DNA from: a virus
Length of the DNA stretch: 23,499 nt
Reading direction: 5' to 3' (one strand)
IMG/VR virus record: IMGVR_UViG_3300028388_002072
Span: 1 to 23,499 of that record
Below the pieces are notes generated by a model. The model saw only the letters and a program-made list of their open reading frames with translations. It was not told where the DNA came from and searched no databases. Below are positions 1 to 7,953 of this stretch, one piece after another. How positions within the stretch are numbered: the first letter of the stretch is position 1; each line of letters begins with the position of its first letter. The translations under genes were made by a program, and so were the position numbers.

Positions 1-577
1 AAATACTAGGTGCAGTAAAATACCACCATTCTAACCATCCTGTAATAGTACTATCTCCAATTACCTCTCCTACAGAAGGAGTTCTAAGTATAGGTCTATC
101 GGAATCAAACGTAGAGCTACTTGCAATTCCTTGTTGTATAGATATGTCTAACTGCTCTGAAAAGTATCGAGAAATACATTCAGTTAATAAATCAGAAGCG
201 TCTGATGGTATAAACACATATGCGTTATTATCTGTATAACGCATTAAAACTGAGTTTTGAGTACTAGGAGCACCTTGTCCATTAGAAATAACTCTAATAG
301 TTACTTGTGCAGAAAATGCTTGTAAGATTGAATCTATTTGCATTTGACGACAAGTATCACCAGGATTAATTGGTGGTGTCCAAAGATAATCACCGGGTAA
401 CAAATCCGATCCAGTAGTTACTTGCGTAGGATCATTATAATTACCACTTATTGTATAAGTTCCATCTTGATTATCGGTCACATTTAATCCAGTAAAAGTA
501 GCACCTAGTCCTTGTGAAAATAAATTTAATGCGAATAGCATTAAAATAAAACTATATATGATTCTCATTATATTCAT
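1..577 (-). CDS. Exported virion-type protein, 5' part only (runs off window)
   Basis: An open frame starts at ATG 577-575 and stays open to the window edge, giving 192 codons without a stop. The first 22 or so residues (MNIMRIIYSFILMLFALNLF, then SQ) are a typical short signal peptide: a basic start, a hydrophobic core and a Ser-Gln cleavage region, as in many Bacteroidota secreted proteins. The mature part is rich in Thr, Ser, Asn and Gly (for example TGLNVTDNQDGTYTISGNYN), which fits a beta-rich surface or fibre protein. A second start at Met4 (568) is possible. It follows the 203-aa gene after one base, so it belongs to the same leftward structural operon. No family was recognised. A signal peptide on a phage structural-cluster protein is unusual. 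A tail-fibre or receptor-associated role is inference only. Confidence 0.75.
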   Translation of the reverse strand, partial: MNIMRIIYSFILMLFALNLFSQGLGATFTGLNVTDNQDGTYTISGNYNDPTQVTTGSDLLPGDYLWTPPINPGDTCRQMQIDSILQAFSAQVTIRVISNGQGAPSTQNSVLMRYTDNNAYVFIPSDASDLLTECISRYFSEQLDISIQQGIASSSTFDSDRPILRTPSVGEVIGDSTITGWLEWWYFTAPSI

Positions 578-578
578 A

Positions 579-1190
579 TTAAGGTAGTACAAAGTTAATT
601 AAAATGTCAGAAAATAAATTTCCAGCATCTTTTATCATAACTTCAATATTATTTGAACCTACTCCCGTTAGAGCGGTTTGTACAATATTAGATTTATAAG
701 AAGGAACGCCTCTACTCGGTAGAGCTTGACCATTACTAACATCAATTATAGGTTTCCAGGCAGTTTGTACTGATTGATTAAACAAACGAGTACCCGCAAA
801 ATTTAGCTGAATGAATGCATCATCATTACTATCAGTATCATCAGTACTAATTAATACACCTCCACCAGAAATTAATACGTTATCTGGGATAGAGAACAGT
901 AGCTCACCAGTTGTTGAATTTTTAGCAAACGTAACACCTTCTCCATTAGCAAATACATATGCGTTATCACCCAAATCATAAAACTGAAAACTTACGGCTG
1001 ATTTTATATCAATTAATCCTTCTTTAACGGCAAATTCTAAAGCATCATATAAAGAAACTTCATATGGGCTACCTCTACGCTCTGTTGCAAAGTCTGTTCC
1101 TTCAACTAAGAACATATCTAATGGAATCTGAAAATTATCCTCTAAACGATTTAGAGCTAAGTTTCGTAAATTTAAGAGTTTATTAGCCAT
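579..1190 (-). CDS. Hypothetical virion-associated protein (203 aa)
   Basis: ATG at 1190 encodes 203 aa starting MANKLLNLRNLALNRLEDNF. It has a short helical N-terminus, then a Gly/Ser/Thr/Asn-rich, probably beta-rich body (SFQFYDLGDNAYVFANGEG; SIPDNVLISGGGVLIST) ending in a hydrophobic strand (DILINFVLP). No catalytic motif is visible and no family was recognised. It lies just after the terminator that follows the 442-aa tail-type protein and is immediately followed by the partial exported gene. Composition and position suggest a tail, baseplate or fibre component, but this is inferred from context. Confidence 0.75.
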   Translation of the reverse strand: MANKLLNLRNLALNRLEDNFQIPLDMFLVEGTDFATERRGSPYEVSLYDALEFAVKEGLIDIKSAVSFQFYDLGDNAYVFANGEGVTFAKNSTTGELLFSIPDNVLISGGGVLISTDDTDSNDDAFIQLNFAGTRLFNQSVQTAWKPIIDVSNGQALPSRGVPSYKSNIVQTALTGVGSNNIEVMIKDAGNLFSDILINFVLP

Positions 1191-1200
1191 AGTTTAATGT

Positions 1201-1238
1201 AAAAAAAAAGGGAAAGAAAAAGCATCAGCCTTTCCCTT
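1201..1238 (-). terminator. Rho-independent terminator after the 442-aa tail-type gene
   Basis: On the minus strand AAGGGAAAG (1238-1230) pairs perfectly with CTTTCCCTT (1216-1208) across a 13-nt loop. An uninterrupted run of U follows (A tract at 1201-1207 on the plus strand). It sits between the 442-aa gene (ends 1263) and the 203-aa gene (starts 1190), so it should cap a highly transcribed unit or reduce read-through to the left-end genes. Confidence 0.8.
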
Positions 1239-1262
1239 CCCTCTTATAAATAATAAGGATTA

Positions 1263-2591
1263 TTATCCTACCCAAGATTCAAAAGTAGAAATGTGTGCAC
1301 TAATATCTACGGTATTGGTAACTCCAACCGCAGGGTTAGTAAGACCAATATTTGCAATAGCAGAAGTTACCGTTTCAGTATCTTCAACTTGCGGGTATAG
1401 AATAGTTACAGACATTTCGTATTTTCCACGTCCAGATAGTGTTTCTTCGTAATTATAGAACTCTACAGTGTAGGAACCATAATTAGTAGATTCATCTACA
1501 TAAGTAATACCATCCGAGTATACTTCACCATGAGGGTGATTCTGCATCGTGTGAATACGTGCTTGTGCGCGACGCTCATTTTTAATTTTCCATTGACGAC
1601 CAAGACCCGTAGGGGTAACTGGCGTAGTGGTAGAAAGAGTAACTTCACCGTCAAGACCATCAGAAGGATTGACATCAATAACAGTCATTAGACTCATTAC
1701 ATCATCATCAATCGCAAACGGTTCTTTCGGTAGAGCTACAAACAAGAGTGCATCAATGTTGTCAGCATCACCAGCAGTAGACAGATCGATAGGTTCGATT
1801 GTCGAAGTTTCTGCGAGCGAAGTAGCACCAATTTGATCGGCAAGCATACGTACCATTGCAGCATCAGATGTAATATTATACGTGATACCATCATGTACCA
1901 TTACAGGAATAGTAGTTCCAGCAGTAGAAATACCACCAAGAGCTACACCTGCGCCACCGCTAGTATCGATACCGAGTACAACTACATCTTTCGTACCAAT
2001 AGTAGCTTTCGAGCGAAGGTTAATATCAGCAGCGATTTCTTGTAGTACTTTATCGGTAGCATTAGTGATACCACTTAAAGAAGCGGGAGTGTCATAAGAT
2101 GCAAAAATTACATCATCATTGTCGCCGTAAAATACATCATTCTTAACTGACTTCATACGAACATAAACACCGTAAGTGGTGTCTACTACAATCGTAGGAG
2201 TAGCGGATAGTTGTACAGCATTGCTAGTACCACTATTAAAAGAAGTTTGCTTGTAATTACGAACTAAATCTTTATGAATAATATCAGAAGCGATATAAGC
2301 TTGATGATCGACTTCCCAAGGAGTAACTTTCTGCGTAGTTGCAGAATTAGGCGTACCTTGTACAAAAATAACTGCTTCGTTGGTAGAAGCACCAACATTT
2401 GCAGCCGTTACAAAATCACCAAGCGCAGGTGATCCGTCCAAATCAGCGGACAAAAGACCGATACTACCGTTATCTAAATTTAGAGCAGTAGTTGCGGTTA
2501 CTAGTGTACCCGTTTGTTCAGTAGCGTCACTAGCTACTAGAGTAGTTTCCATTTGTGCCTGAACGCGAGCGTTAGATTTAATGCTAGGCAT
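1263..2591 (-). CDS. Probable major tail (tube or sheath-like) structural protein (442 aa)
   Basis: ATG at 2591 encodes 442 aa starting MPSIKSNARVQAQMETTLVA. The protein is acidic and very rich in Thr, Ala, Val, Gly and Asp, with many alternating hydrophobic stretches, as in beta-rich virion proteins. It has almost no Cys. Codons are less AT-biased than in neighbouring genes, as in the capsid gene, which suggests high expression. It is flanked by the connector-like gene (2609-3328) upstream and a strong terminator downstream. High-level beta-rich composition, position after the connector and its own terminator fit a major tail protein. I see no diagnostic motif separating tube, sheath and head-decoration protein, so the sub-assignment is inference. 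Confidence 0.6.
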   Translation of the reverse strand: MPSIKSNARVQAQMETTLVASDATEQTGTLVTATTALNLDNGSIGLLSADLDGSPALGDFVTAANVGASTNEAVIFVQGTPNSATTQKVTPWEVDHQAYIASDIIHKDLVRNYKQTSFNSGTSNAVQLSATPTIVVDTTYGVYVRMKSVKNDVFYGDNDDVIFASYDTPASLSGITNATDKVLQEIAADINLRSKATIGTKDVVVLGIDTSGGAGVALGGISTAGTTIPVMVHDGITYNITSDAAMVRMLADQIGATSLAETSTIEPIDLSTAGDADNIDALLFVALPKEPFAIDDDVMSLMTVIDVNPSDGLDGEVTLSTTTPVTPTGLGRQWKIKNERRAQARIHTMQNHPHGEVYSDGITYVDESTNYGSYTVEFYNYEETLSGRGKYEMSVTILYPQVEDTETVTSAIANIGLTNPAVGVTNTVDISAHISTFESWVG

Positions 2592-2608
2592 TTAATTAAA
2601 ATTTAATT

Positions 2609-3328
2609 CTAAAAATTTTGATTAATTAGTTCTTTTTCTTTAATAGAACCAAAGTTATAGTCTCGTAAGTTATTAAATACATTCTGTACGGCAATATCGA
2701 TTAATACCCGGCAATAAGTATCAGGTACATCTGAATGTACTACTGAAGAAGTTTGACTCGGATAAGTTACGTCGCCGTTAATAAATTCTAATGTATCATA
2801 ACCCCCAATAAAGGGTTTATTAGGTTTTTTAACATAAACCTGCTTTATGGAATTAATTGTATTTGGAAAATAAACCACAAGTTTATTATTCTCAATTACA
2901 GCGTAAGCTTTATTCCATAATAATTGTTGTTTATAGTTTAAAGAAGAATTAAGGTCTTGATGTTCGATAATTTCTACATTAATAAGATTACCACAATCAT
3001 CAAAAGCAGTTAGTGTACTGTTATGATAATAGTCTTGTGGTAGAGCAAATATCATTTCAAACTGATCAGAATAAGTTTGTAAACTTTCACGAGTAATGGT
3101 TGTGGGTTGAACTAAATTGCCAAGCATATCAATGCGTTGTTGATTAGTTTCAAAACCTAAAGTATATCCTCGATAATTCTTACCAGTAAAAAATAAATCT
3201 ACGTAGTCTAACGAGGCATCATACAATATGTCATCAATTATAGCATCATGAAAATCACGATAATGATTGGTGTCATATTTATTAGCTTCTTGTTTAAACA
3301 TTGCGTGTAAACGATGTACCGTACACAT
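2609..3328 (-). CDS. Putative head-tail connector / ring protein (239 aa)
   Basis: The frame opens at ATG 3328 with MCTVHRLHAMFKQEANKYDT. As I recall, this start resembles small connector-type proteins of Bacteroidota phages, which begin with a motif like M-T-x-H-E-L-H-x-x-F-K followed by a Lys-x-Asp and a helical segment (here FHDAIIDDILYDASLDYVDLF). This similarity supports the upstream ATG rather than Met10. The middle is beta-rich. The C-terminus contains a short helix (VLIDIAVQNVFNNLRDY). The gene lies between two larger structural genes and ends 17 bases before the 442-aa tail-type gene, a usual place for an adaptor or ring component. A collar or tail-completion protein is an alternative. 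Confidence 0.5.
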   Translation of the reverse strand: MCTVHRLHAMFKQEANKYDTNHYRDFHDAIIDDILYDASLDYVDLFFTGKNYRGYTLGFETNQQRIDMLGNLVQPTTITRESLQTYSDQFEMIFALPQDYYHNSTLTAFDDCGNLINVEIIEHQDLNSSLNYKQQLLWNKAYAVIENNKLVVYFPNTINSIKQVYVKKPNKPFIGGYDTLEFINGDVTYPSQTSSVVHSDVPDTYCRVLIDIAVQNVFNNLRDYNFGSIKEKELINQNF

Positions 3329-3339
3329 TTAATAAAGTT

Positions 3340-4482
3340 TTATTCAAATCGAATATTCTTACTTTTAACTTCTTCGTATAAATCTTTATACCAGTTAGTT
3401 AATGTTTTATCTTTAGGATTATACTGCTTGTATTCTTTTAAGAAAAATGCAATCAGTTTTTCGTATGAAGTACCTAAGTCATAAACATCAGGTGTTCCTT
3501 GCTTTGAATGCCAAATATACCGTTGATCGCGGTGAGTGAGTACATTTGTATTCAATGCTTGTTGTACTAGATATTTAATGTCTAATCGTTCTGCTCCATC
3601 GGGAGTAGTAGTTAGATTAAATACTTCGTTGAAGTTTTCAATATTAATATCTTGATTCGCATTGGAATCATTAATATATTCAGATAATGCTTTACTTACT
3701 CGTTCAGAAGAAACATCTCCTTGAATGATTACTCGACCATCGGTTTCTCTTAATACACAAGCAACTTGATATGCTTTAAACGGACTCATCTTTTTCTTAA
3801 GTGTATAAAGATTATGAATAGCTTCTTCAATACGTTCACGCGAGCGTGCGTAATTAACTTCTTGTTCATTGTCTTCAGATACATAAAAGTCATGTAAAGA
3901 AGAATTATACTCAGTAGAAGATTTCGCAATAATATCAGCATCAACTAATGCTTCCACCATTTTAATCAGGAGTTCCTGCCGTGGAGTTTCATTAGTTAAC
4001 ATATTAGGTCGCGGGTAAAGAATAAGCTTTAATTGCTGAAGATAAGTCATTTCATCTTCAAAGCGATTAATGTCTGAAGGTAAGTTTAACATTGTATAGC
4101 TAACTCGATCACTGTAGAAATCAGGAGCTTGACCATGTTTTAATTCTAGTAAGGTTTGCTCAGTGATTTTCTTTTGATCAAGAATAAAATCGAGTTGTTT
4201 CTGATAATCAGGATGCACATTATATGCATTAATTACATCTTCTGCGTTTAATCCTTGTAATGGATTAACAATAACTCGATCTAATAAAGTATGTAATTTA
4301 TTCTTCCCTGCATTATACGGAAAAGAATATTCTACCGTAGTTCCGTTTTCACGTGACTTACGCATAGAAGTTACTGGTGTAGCTACATCACCAATCTTAG
4401 TTACATACATTTGTTTATGTCGTCCCTGGGGAGAGTTTCGTTCAACCGGGTTGACCCAAATTTTTCTTATTTTTTGTTCCAT
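3340..4482 (-). CDS. Unrecognised structural-cluster protein (380 aa)
   Basis: ATG at 4482 encodes 380 aa (MEQKIRKIWVNPVERNSPQG). It is mixed charged, largely helical by composition, with a basic N-terminal 40 residues and a long central region rich in Lys/Glu and Gln (DYQKQLDFILDQKKITEQTL; RERIEEAIHNLYTLKKKM). No nuclease, protease or lysin motif was identified. It overlaps the 3' end of the upstream amidohydrolase-like gene by 16 bases, suggesting coupled translation, and precedes the connector by 11 bases. Position between capsid and connector suggests a head-completion, tail-assembly or internal virion protein. No family was recognised. Confidence 0.65.
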   Translation of the reverse strand: MEQKIRKIWVNPVERNSPQGRHKQMYVTKIGDVATPVTSMRKSRENGTTVEYSFPYNAGKNKLHTLLDRVIVNPLQGLNAEDVINAYNVHPDYQKQLDFILDQKKITEQTLLELKHGQAPDFYSDRVSYTMLNLPSDINRFEDEMTYLQQLKLILYPRPNMLTNETPRQELLIKMVEALVDADIIAKSSTEYNSSLHDFYVSEDNEQEVNYARSRERIEEAIHNLYTLKKKMSPFKAYQVACVLRETDGRVIIQGDVSSERVSKALSEYINDSNANQDINIENFNEVFNLTTTPDGAERLDIKYLVQQALNTNVLTHRDQRYIWHSKQGTPDVYDLGTSYEKLIAFFLKEYKQYNPKDKTLTNWYKDLYEEVKSKNIRFE

Positions 4483-5183
4483 TTTATTTTTTCATAATAA
4501 GTTAGTAAATGTTTAGCCATTTCTTGACTAAACTCATCTCTTAGATTTTTGTTAAATCGAAGTTCTTTTGGTAATTCTATTTGTATAGCTAATACATCAT
4601 CAGAACCATACTGTTCAACAGTATAGCCACCATTAAAATAAGAACCATTTAAAGTTTGTATTTTACTTGATGGATAACTTAAATAGCTTAAGTAGTTACC
4701 TAACGAATAATTAAACAATATATCTTCTTGAGATAAGTGAAATTGTTTATACTTTAAATTAGGTGAATAAGTTCTATTGTTTATATCTTGTTTAGATACA
4801 TCATAACCAAACTCAATTAATTCATGTTTATGCGTATGTCCATGTAAGTCTATTAACAAATTAATTTCTGGTAATAGTTTTTGAATCGCATAATGATACA
4901 TTTCATAATAAAAAGTACCATCGCTAGGACGATTAACATCAACATCTTTACGATGTAAGTCAAAAATTAATATGTGTGGTTTAACTTCAGATAACTCATA
5001 AATAGCATTAGCTATACTACGTGTATAAAGATCAGCCAGTTTATTTGGATTATCTTCAATAAATGGAGTATTATAAGTACCGTTATGAGGAACTGTTATT
5101 AATATAGGAACTTCACCTTCTAAATAAACAACTTGTGCTTCTACAGTAAAACTAAGTAGAAGTAATAGTAAAATGTTTTTCAT
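4467..5183 (-). CDS. Exported N-formylglutamate-amidohydrolase-like zinc enzyme (238 aa)
   Basis: ATG at 5183 gives a clear signal peptide (MKNILLLLLLSFTVEAQ) followed by a mature domain. Family-type motifs are VPHNG (His33), FDLHRKD (Asp75, His77, Arg78), VNRP (Asn84-Arg85), IDLHGHTH (Asp112, His114, His116) and E122. This His/Asp/Glu pattern is that of the N-formylglutamate amidohydrolase family, whose zinc-dependent members hydrolyse amide bonds and are related in fold to zinc carboxypeptidases. The signal peptide implies action in the periplasm or outside the cell. The gene begins just after the capsid-gene terminator and overlaps the next gene. Inside a virion cluster, a role on cell-wall peptide, capsule or the virion surface is more plausible than histidine catabolism, but the substrate is unknown. 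Confidence 0.65.
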   Translation of the reverse strand: MKNILLLLLLSFTVEAQVVYLEGEVPILITVPHNGTYNTPFIEDNPNKLADLYTRSIANAIYELSEVKPHILIFDLHRKDVDVNRPSDGTFYYEMYHYAIQKLLPEINLLIDLHGHTHKHELIEFGYDVSKQDINNRTYSPNLKYKQFHLSQEDILFNYSLGNYLSYLSYPSSKIQTLNGSYFNGGYTVEQYGSDDVLAIQIELPKELRFNKNLRDEFSQEMAKHLLTYYEKIKWNKK

Positions 5184-5189
5184 GCATCT

Positions 5190-5227
5190 TAGATTAAAAA
5201 GAAAAAGAGGCTTTTTACGGCCTCTTT
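5190..5227 (-). terminator. Rho-independent terminator after the major capsid gene
   Basis: On the minus strand AAAGAGGC (5227-5220) pairs with GCCTCTTT (5211-5204) around an 8-nt loop. A U-rich tract (TTTTTCTTTTTAAT, 5203-5190) follows. It lies between the capsid gene stop (5251) and the amidohydrolase-like start (5183) and should end most capsid transcripts. Confidence 0.8.
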
Positions 5228-5250
5228 CTCAACTAAAAAATTATAATCAA

Positions 5251-6858
5251 TTATGCAGCAAGCGGCTTAAATTCGACGCGTCCAATACGGCTTACGTCCC
5301 ATACACAAAGAGCACCACTAGTCTCACGATAAAGACCAAGTTCTTTGTTAGGAGAATAAGCATTGGAACCATCGGTAATCGCACCAGTCTCGAAGTTATA
5401 AACGTTCGATACACTGAAATACGATTCAACACCATCTTGCATTACGCAAGTCATGTTTTCGGTACGAGAAGCATCATATGCTTTCTGGTTAGTTGCACCG
5501 AAATCAAAAATGTCCATAGCATAAGACTCAATCGTACGATTAGTACCAGGAGCAAGTTCAGGGAAAAGACTACGATCATCCTTAATGGGATCGTAAGCAA
5601 TTTCAAGAACGTAACCCATAGGCAACTTAATCTTGGTGAATTGAGCACCATACTCTAGTTCATTTTCATGATAACCTTCAGGATCATTGCGCTTCTCAGT
5701 AAAGAGCGTATCAATATACTGGAATTGCGATGCTTCTGCGGCAATCAAGCGATGTAAGAATTCTACACCAGCTTCACCAGACGCAAGCTTAATCTTACGA
5801 TCCGGGAAGTCTTTACGAGTCAAGAAAATCTCAGCAAGGTATTCACGAAGTTCGGTAAGCGTTAAGCTACCATTGTGAACTTTGTAGTGACCATCACGAA
5901 CAATCTGACGCCAACCGCTAGCTACTTTCATAGTGCGACCAGAATCATTATCGGTAGTTTTTTCAATATTACCGAATTCCATATTCATTTCACGATCACG
6001 CATTAGACGCTCTTCAAGACGAGCTTCTACTTGCGTTACGAATACACCTTTAGTGATTTTCTTACTTTCGTTAGTCTCAAAGTCTTGCTGATAAACATAA
6101 CCAACTCCAATCGCACCATCATAATAGGTTTTACCAGCAATGCTGTAACCCATGTTTTGAGGCATGCGACGACCTTCTTTACGACAAGCAATCTCAGTAC
6201 GAATGAATTTGTCAGAGAACTCAGCTTTACGAGCAAAGTTACCAACCCAAGATTGCAGTTTGTACATTTCACCGTACTGATCACCACCATACTTTTGGTT
6301 CAGTTCATCACTTACCGAAGTAGTGAGATCGATCAGACGACGACCCGGTTGTAGATATTTAACCGGAATATAAGCATTCATGTCACTAGTTTGTAGTTCA
6401 CCTACATACTCATAAGAGTTAGCCGAACGTTGTTTCGGATAACCAATGACACGAATACCCGGAAGATTACTATTTTCCGTTTTGAGAATTACGGGTTCAT
6501 GAACCCAGTTACGATCTAGTGCAAACTTAAAGCGTTGTTTACCTTTACCAACTAATGCAGCATCAGCACTAAGTTGTTCAGAAATACGGAAATCAACATC
6601 CGTTGCCGTAGTTAAACTCCACTGATAATCATCTACACCACCAGGAAGCATGTATACGTTCTTTTTAGCGACCGTATAGTATGTGAACTTCTTGTTGATT
6701 AGGTGACTACCTAATTGTGAAGCATAAAGCTGTGCCGACTTAACGCCAAAGTTATAAGGCTTATAAGCACGGAACATAGCGGCGTGAGTAATACTATCGA
6801 AATAAGTACCACCCCACGACTGCCGCTGAATTGTTTCTAAAGCAGTTTTTCTAGCCAT
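5251..6858 (-). CDS. Probable major capsid protein (535 aa)
   Basis: ATG at 6858 encodes 535 aa starting MARKTALETIQRQSWGGTYF. Its length, its position directly after an acidic scaffold-like gene and downstream of the portal, and its dedicated terminator are those of a tailed-phage major capsid protein. The sequence alternates charged helical segments (QVEARLEERLMRDREMNMEF; NGSLTLTELREYLAEIFL) with beta-rich segments, compatible with an HK97 fold, though that fold cannot be proven by eye. Base composition is clearly less AT-rich than in the surrounding genes, as expected for codon selection in a highly expressed protein. A promoter just upstream of the scaffold gene can raise expression of scaffold and capsid together. 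The main alternative is another abundant head protein. Confidence 0.75.
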   Translation of the reverse strand: MARKTALETIQRQSWGGTYFDSITHAAMFRAYKPYNFGVKSAQLYASQLGSHLINKKFTYYTVAKKNVYMLPGGVDDYQWSLTTATDVDFRISEQLSADAALVGKGKQRFKFALDRNWVHEPVILKTENSNLPGIRVIGYPKQRSANSYEYVGELQTSDMNAYIPVKYLQPGRRLIDLTTSVSDELNQKYGGDQYGEMYKLQSWVGNFARKAEFSDKFIRTEIACRKEGRRMPQNMGYSIAGKTYYDGAIGVGYVYQQDFETNESKKITKGVFVTQVEARLEERLMRDREMNMEFGNIEKTTDNDSGRTMKVASGWRQIVRDGHYKVHNGSLTLTELREYLAEIFLTRKDFPDRKIKLASGEAGVEFLHRLIAAEASQFQYIDTLFTEKRNDPEGYHENELEYGAQFTKIKLPMGYVLEIAYDPIKDDRSLFPELAPGTNRTIESYAMDIFDFGATNQKAYDASRTENMTCVMQDGVESYFSVSNVYNFETGAITDGSNAYSPNKELGLYRETSGALCVWDVSRIGRVEFKPLAA

Positions 6859-6864
6859 TTAATA

Positions 6865-7863
6865 TTAAATTATAGGTTTTAACCCACCGCGAGTTATTTT
6901 TTCTTTTTGTTTACCATTACCGCTTCCAGCAGAACTAAACATATCACGATTAATACGATCTTTTAAAGACTTCTTTTTCTGACTTTGAGCTTGTTGCGTA
7001 AAGTCACTTAAGTCAAACGTATTAGTTTTTGCATCGTAATAAGTTAGAATATTAGCCAATTGTACTAATCCTTTTGGATCGCTAATAATGGTTTGTAATG
7101 TTTGATTAGTATTTCCAGATACTAATTCATTTTTAAGCTTTCTAATTCGTGAAGGTCGCCAATCGAGTTGATTGAGTTCTTCACCTAATTGATTAATAAA
7201 AGCTTGTTGTTGCTGTTGTTTTTGTTGAACACTTTCCTTAGTTTGATCAAGTAACTCTTTTGATTTACGATTTTTTGCAAGTTCTTTTGCTTTTTCAACA
7301 ATATCTACATTATCATCTTCTAAAGCATCAACAGCAGACTCCGCTTGTGTTTTTGTAAATCCTTTATCTTCATAAGTTTTTACTAAAAATCCTCGTGCTG
7401 AATCTTCATCATTAATATTATCGGGAGCAGTAATATCGTTTAAGTAAGTAGAATAAAACTCTTTTAAATCTTCCTTACTTAGTTCAGAACCTTTAGTTAA
7501 TACGTAATCAATTAAATCTTTCCCTAGATCAGGGGATTGATTTACAATATTATTTACAATCTGATTCGGTAGCTCAGTTTTATAGGATTCAATCGTACTA
7601 TGTACATCATCCCAAGTAATGTTTTCTTTTTCACTTTCGGGAGCAATACCTTGATCGACTAATTCTTGATAGTATAATGCAGCTAAATCAGCATTGGCAT
7701 CTGAATCAGATTCTATAGTATCTTCTTGTATAATTGGTTCTTCTTCCTGCTCTTCCACAGGAGTAACAATTTCTTCTTGTTCTTCTTCTTGTTCTTCAAC
7801 TTCCGGCTTGGAAGGTAGATCATCTAAAGAAGGAATAATTGCATCAATTGAAAATTCTTCCAT
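6865..7863 (-). CDS. Probable capsid scaffold protein (332 aa)
   Basis: ATG at 7863 encodes 332 aa. Residues 21-56 are extremely acidic (long Glu/Gln runs). Residues 60-200 are helical and charged. Residues 203-230 hold a Gln-rich stretch (QQKQQQQQ at 213-220). The C-terminus is basic (QKKKSLKDRINRDMF, then KQKEKITRGGLKPII). An acidic, helical, low-complexity protein with a basic tail placed directly before the capsid gene (6 bases apart) is the usual picture of a scaffolding protein, whose basic C-terminus binds the capsid shell. An AAAGGA sequence lies a few bases upstream of the start, one of the few Shine-Dalgarno-like sites here, and a promoter-like -7 box lies 22 bases upstream. No protease signature is visible. 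Confidence 0.7.
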   Translation of the reverse strand: MEEFSIDAIIPSLDDLPSKPEVEEQEEEQEEIVTPVEEQEEEPIIQEDTIESDSDANADLAALYYQELVDQGIAPESEKENITWDDVHSTIESYKTELPNQIVNNIVNQSPDLGKDLIDYVLTKGSELSKEDLKEFYSTYLNDITAPDNINDEDSARGFLVKTYEDKGFTKTQAESAVDALEDDNVDIVEKAKELAKNRKSKELLDQTKESVQQKQQQQQAFINQLGEELNQLDWRPSRIRKLKNELVSGNTNQTLQTIISDPKGLVQLANILTYYDAKTNTFDLSDFTQQAQSQKKKSLKDRINRDMFSSAGSGNGKQKEKITRGGLKPII

Positions 7864-7885
7864 AATTTTTCCTTTTATGTTTTTA

Positions 7886-7908
7886 CAAATTTAATAAATA
7901 AGTTTTTT
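7886..7908 (-). promoter_or_regulatory. Internal promoter for scaffold and capsid genes
   Basis: The minus strand carries TAAATTTG (7893-7886), a match to the Bacteroidota -7 box TAnnTTTG, followed by TA. It is preceded by AAAACTT, exactly as at the main leftward promoter near 18032-18057. Aligned without gaps over 23 positions, the two agree at 18. It lies in the only long gap between portal and scaffold genes, 22 bases before the scaffold ATG. A higher dose of scaffold and capsid than of portal is expected biologically. Confidence 0.55.
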
Positions 7909-7935
7909 AAATATTCGTAATATTATATAATATAT

Positions 7936-7953
7936 AATATTTTATAAAATATT
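7936..7953. repeat. AT-only perfect palindrome at the portal gene end
   Basis: AATATTTTATAAAATATT is a perfect 18-base palindrome overlapping the portal stop codon. It is followed on the minus strand by a run of TA-rich partial repeats (7919-7935). It may form a weak hairpin at the portal 3' end or just melt easily upstream of the internal promoter. It has no GC pair, so it is a poor terminator. Confidence 0.5.

Noticed and set aside
5173-5658. 161-aa plus-strand open frame opposite the capsid gene
   Set aside because: It runs antiparallel to the well-supported capsid gene, crosses the capsid terminator and has low-quality composition; it is a shadow frame.
6031-6354. 107-aa and smaller plus-strand frames within capsid DNA
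   Set aside because: They are shadows of the capsid reading frame without independent support.
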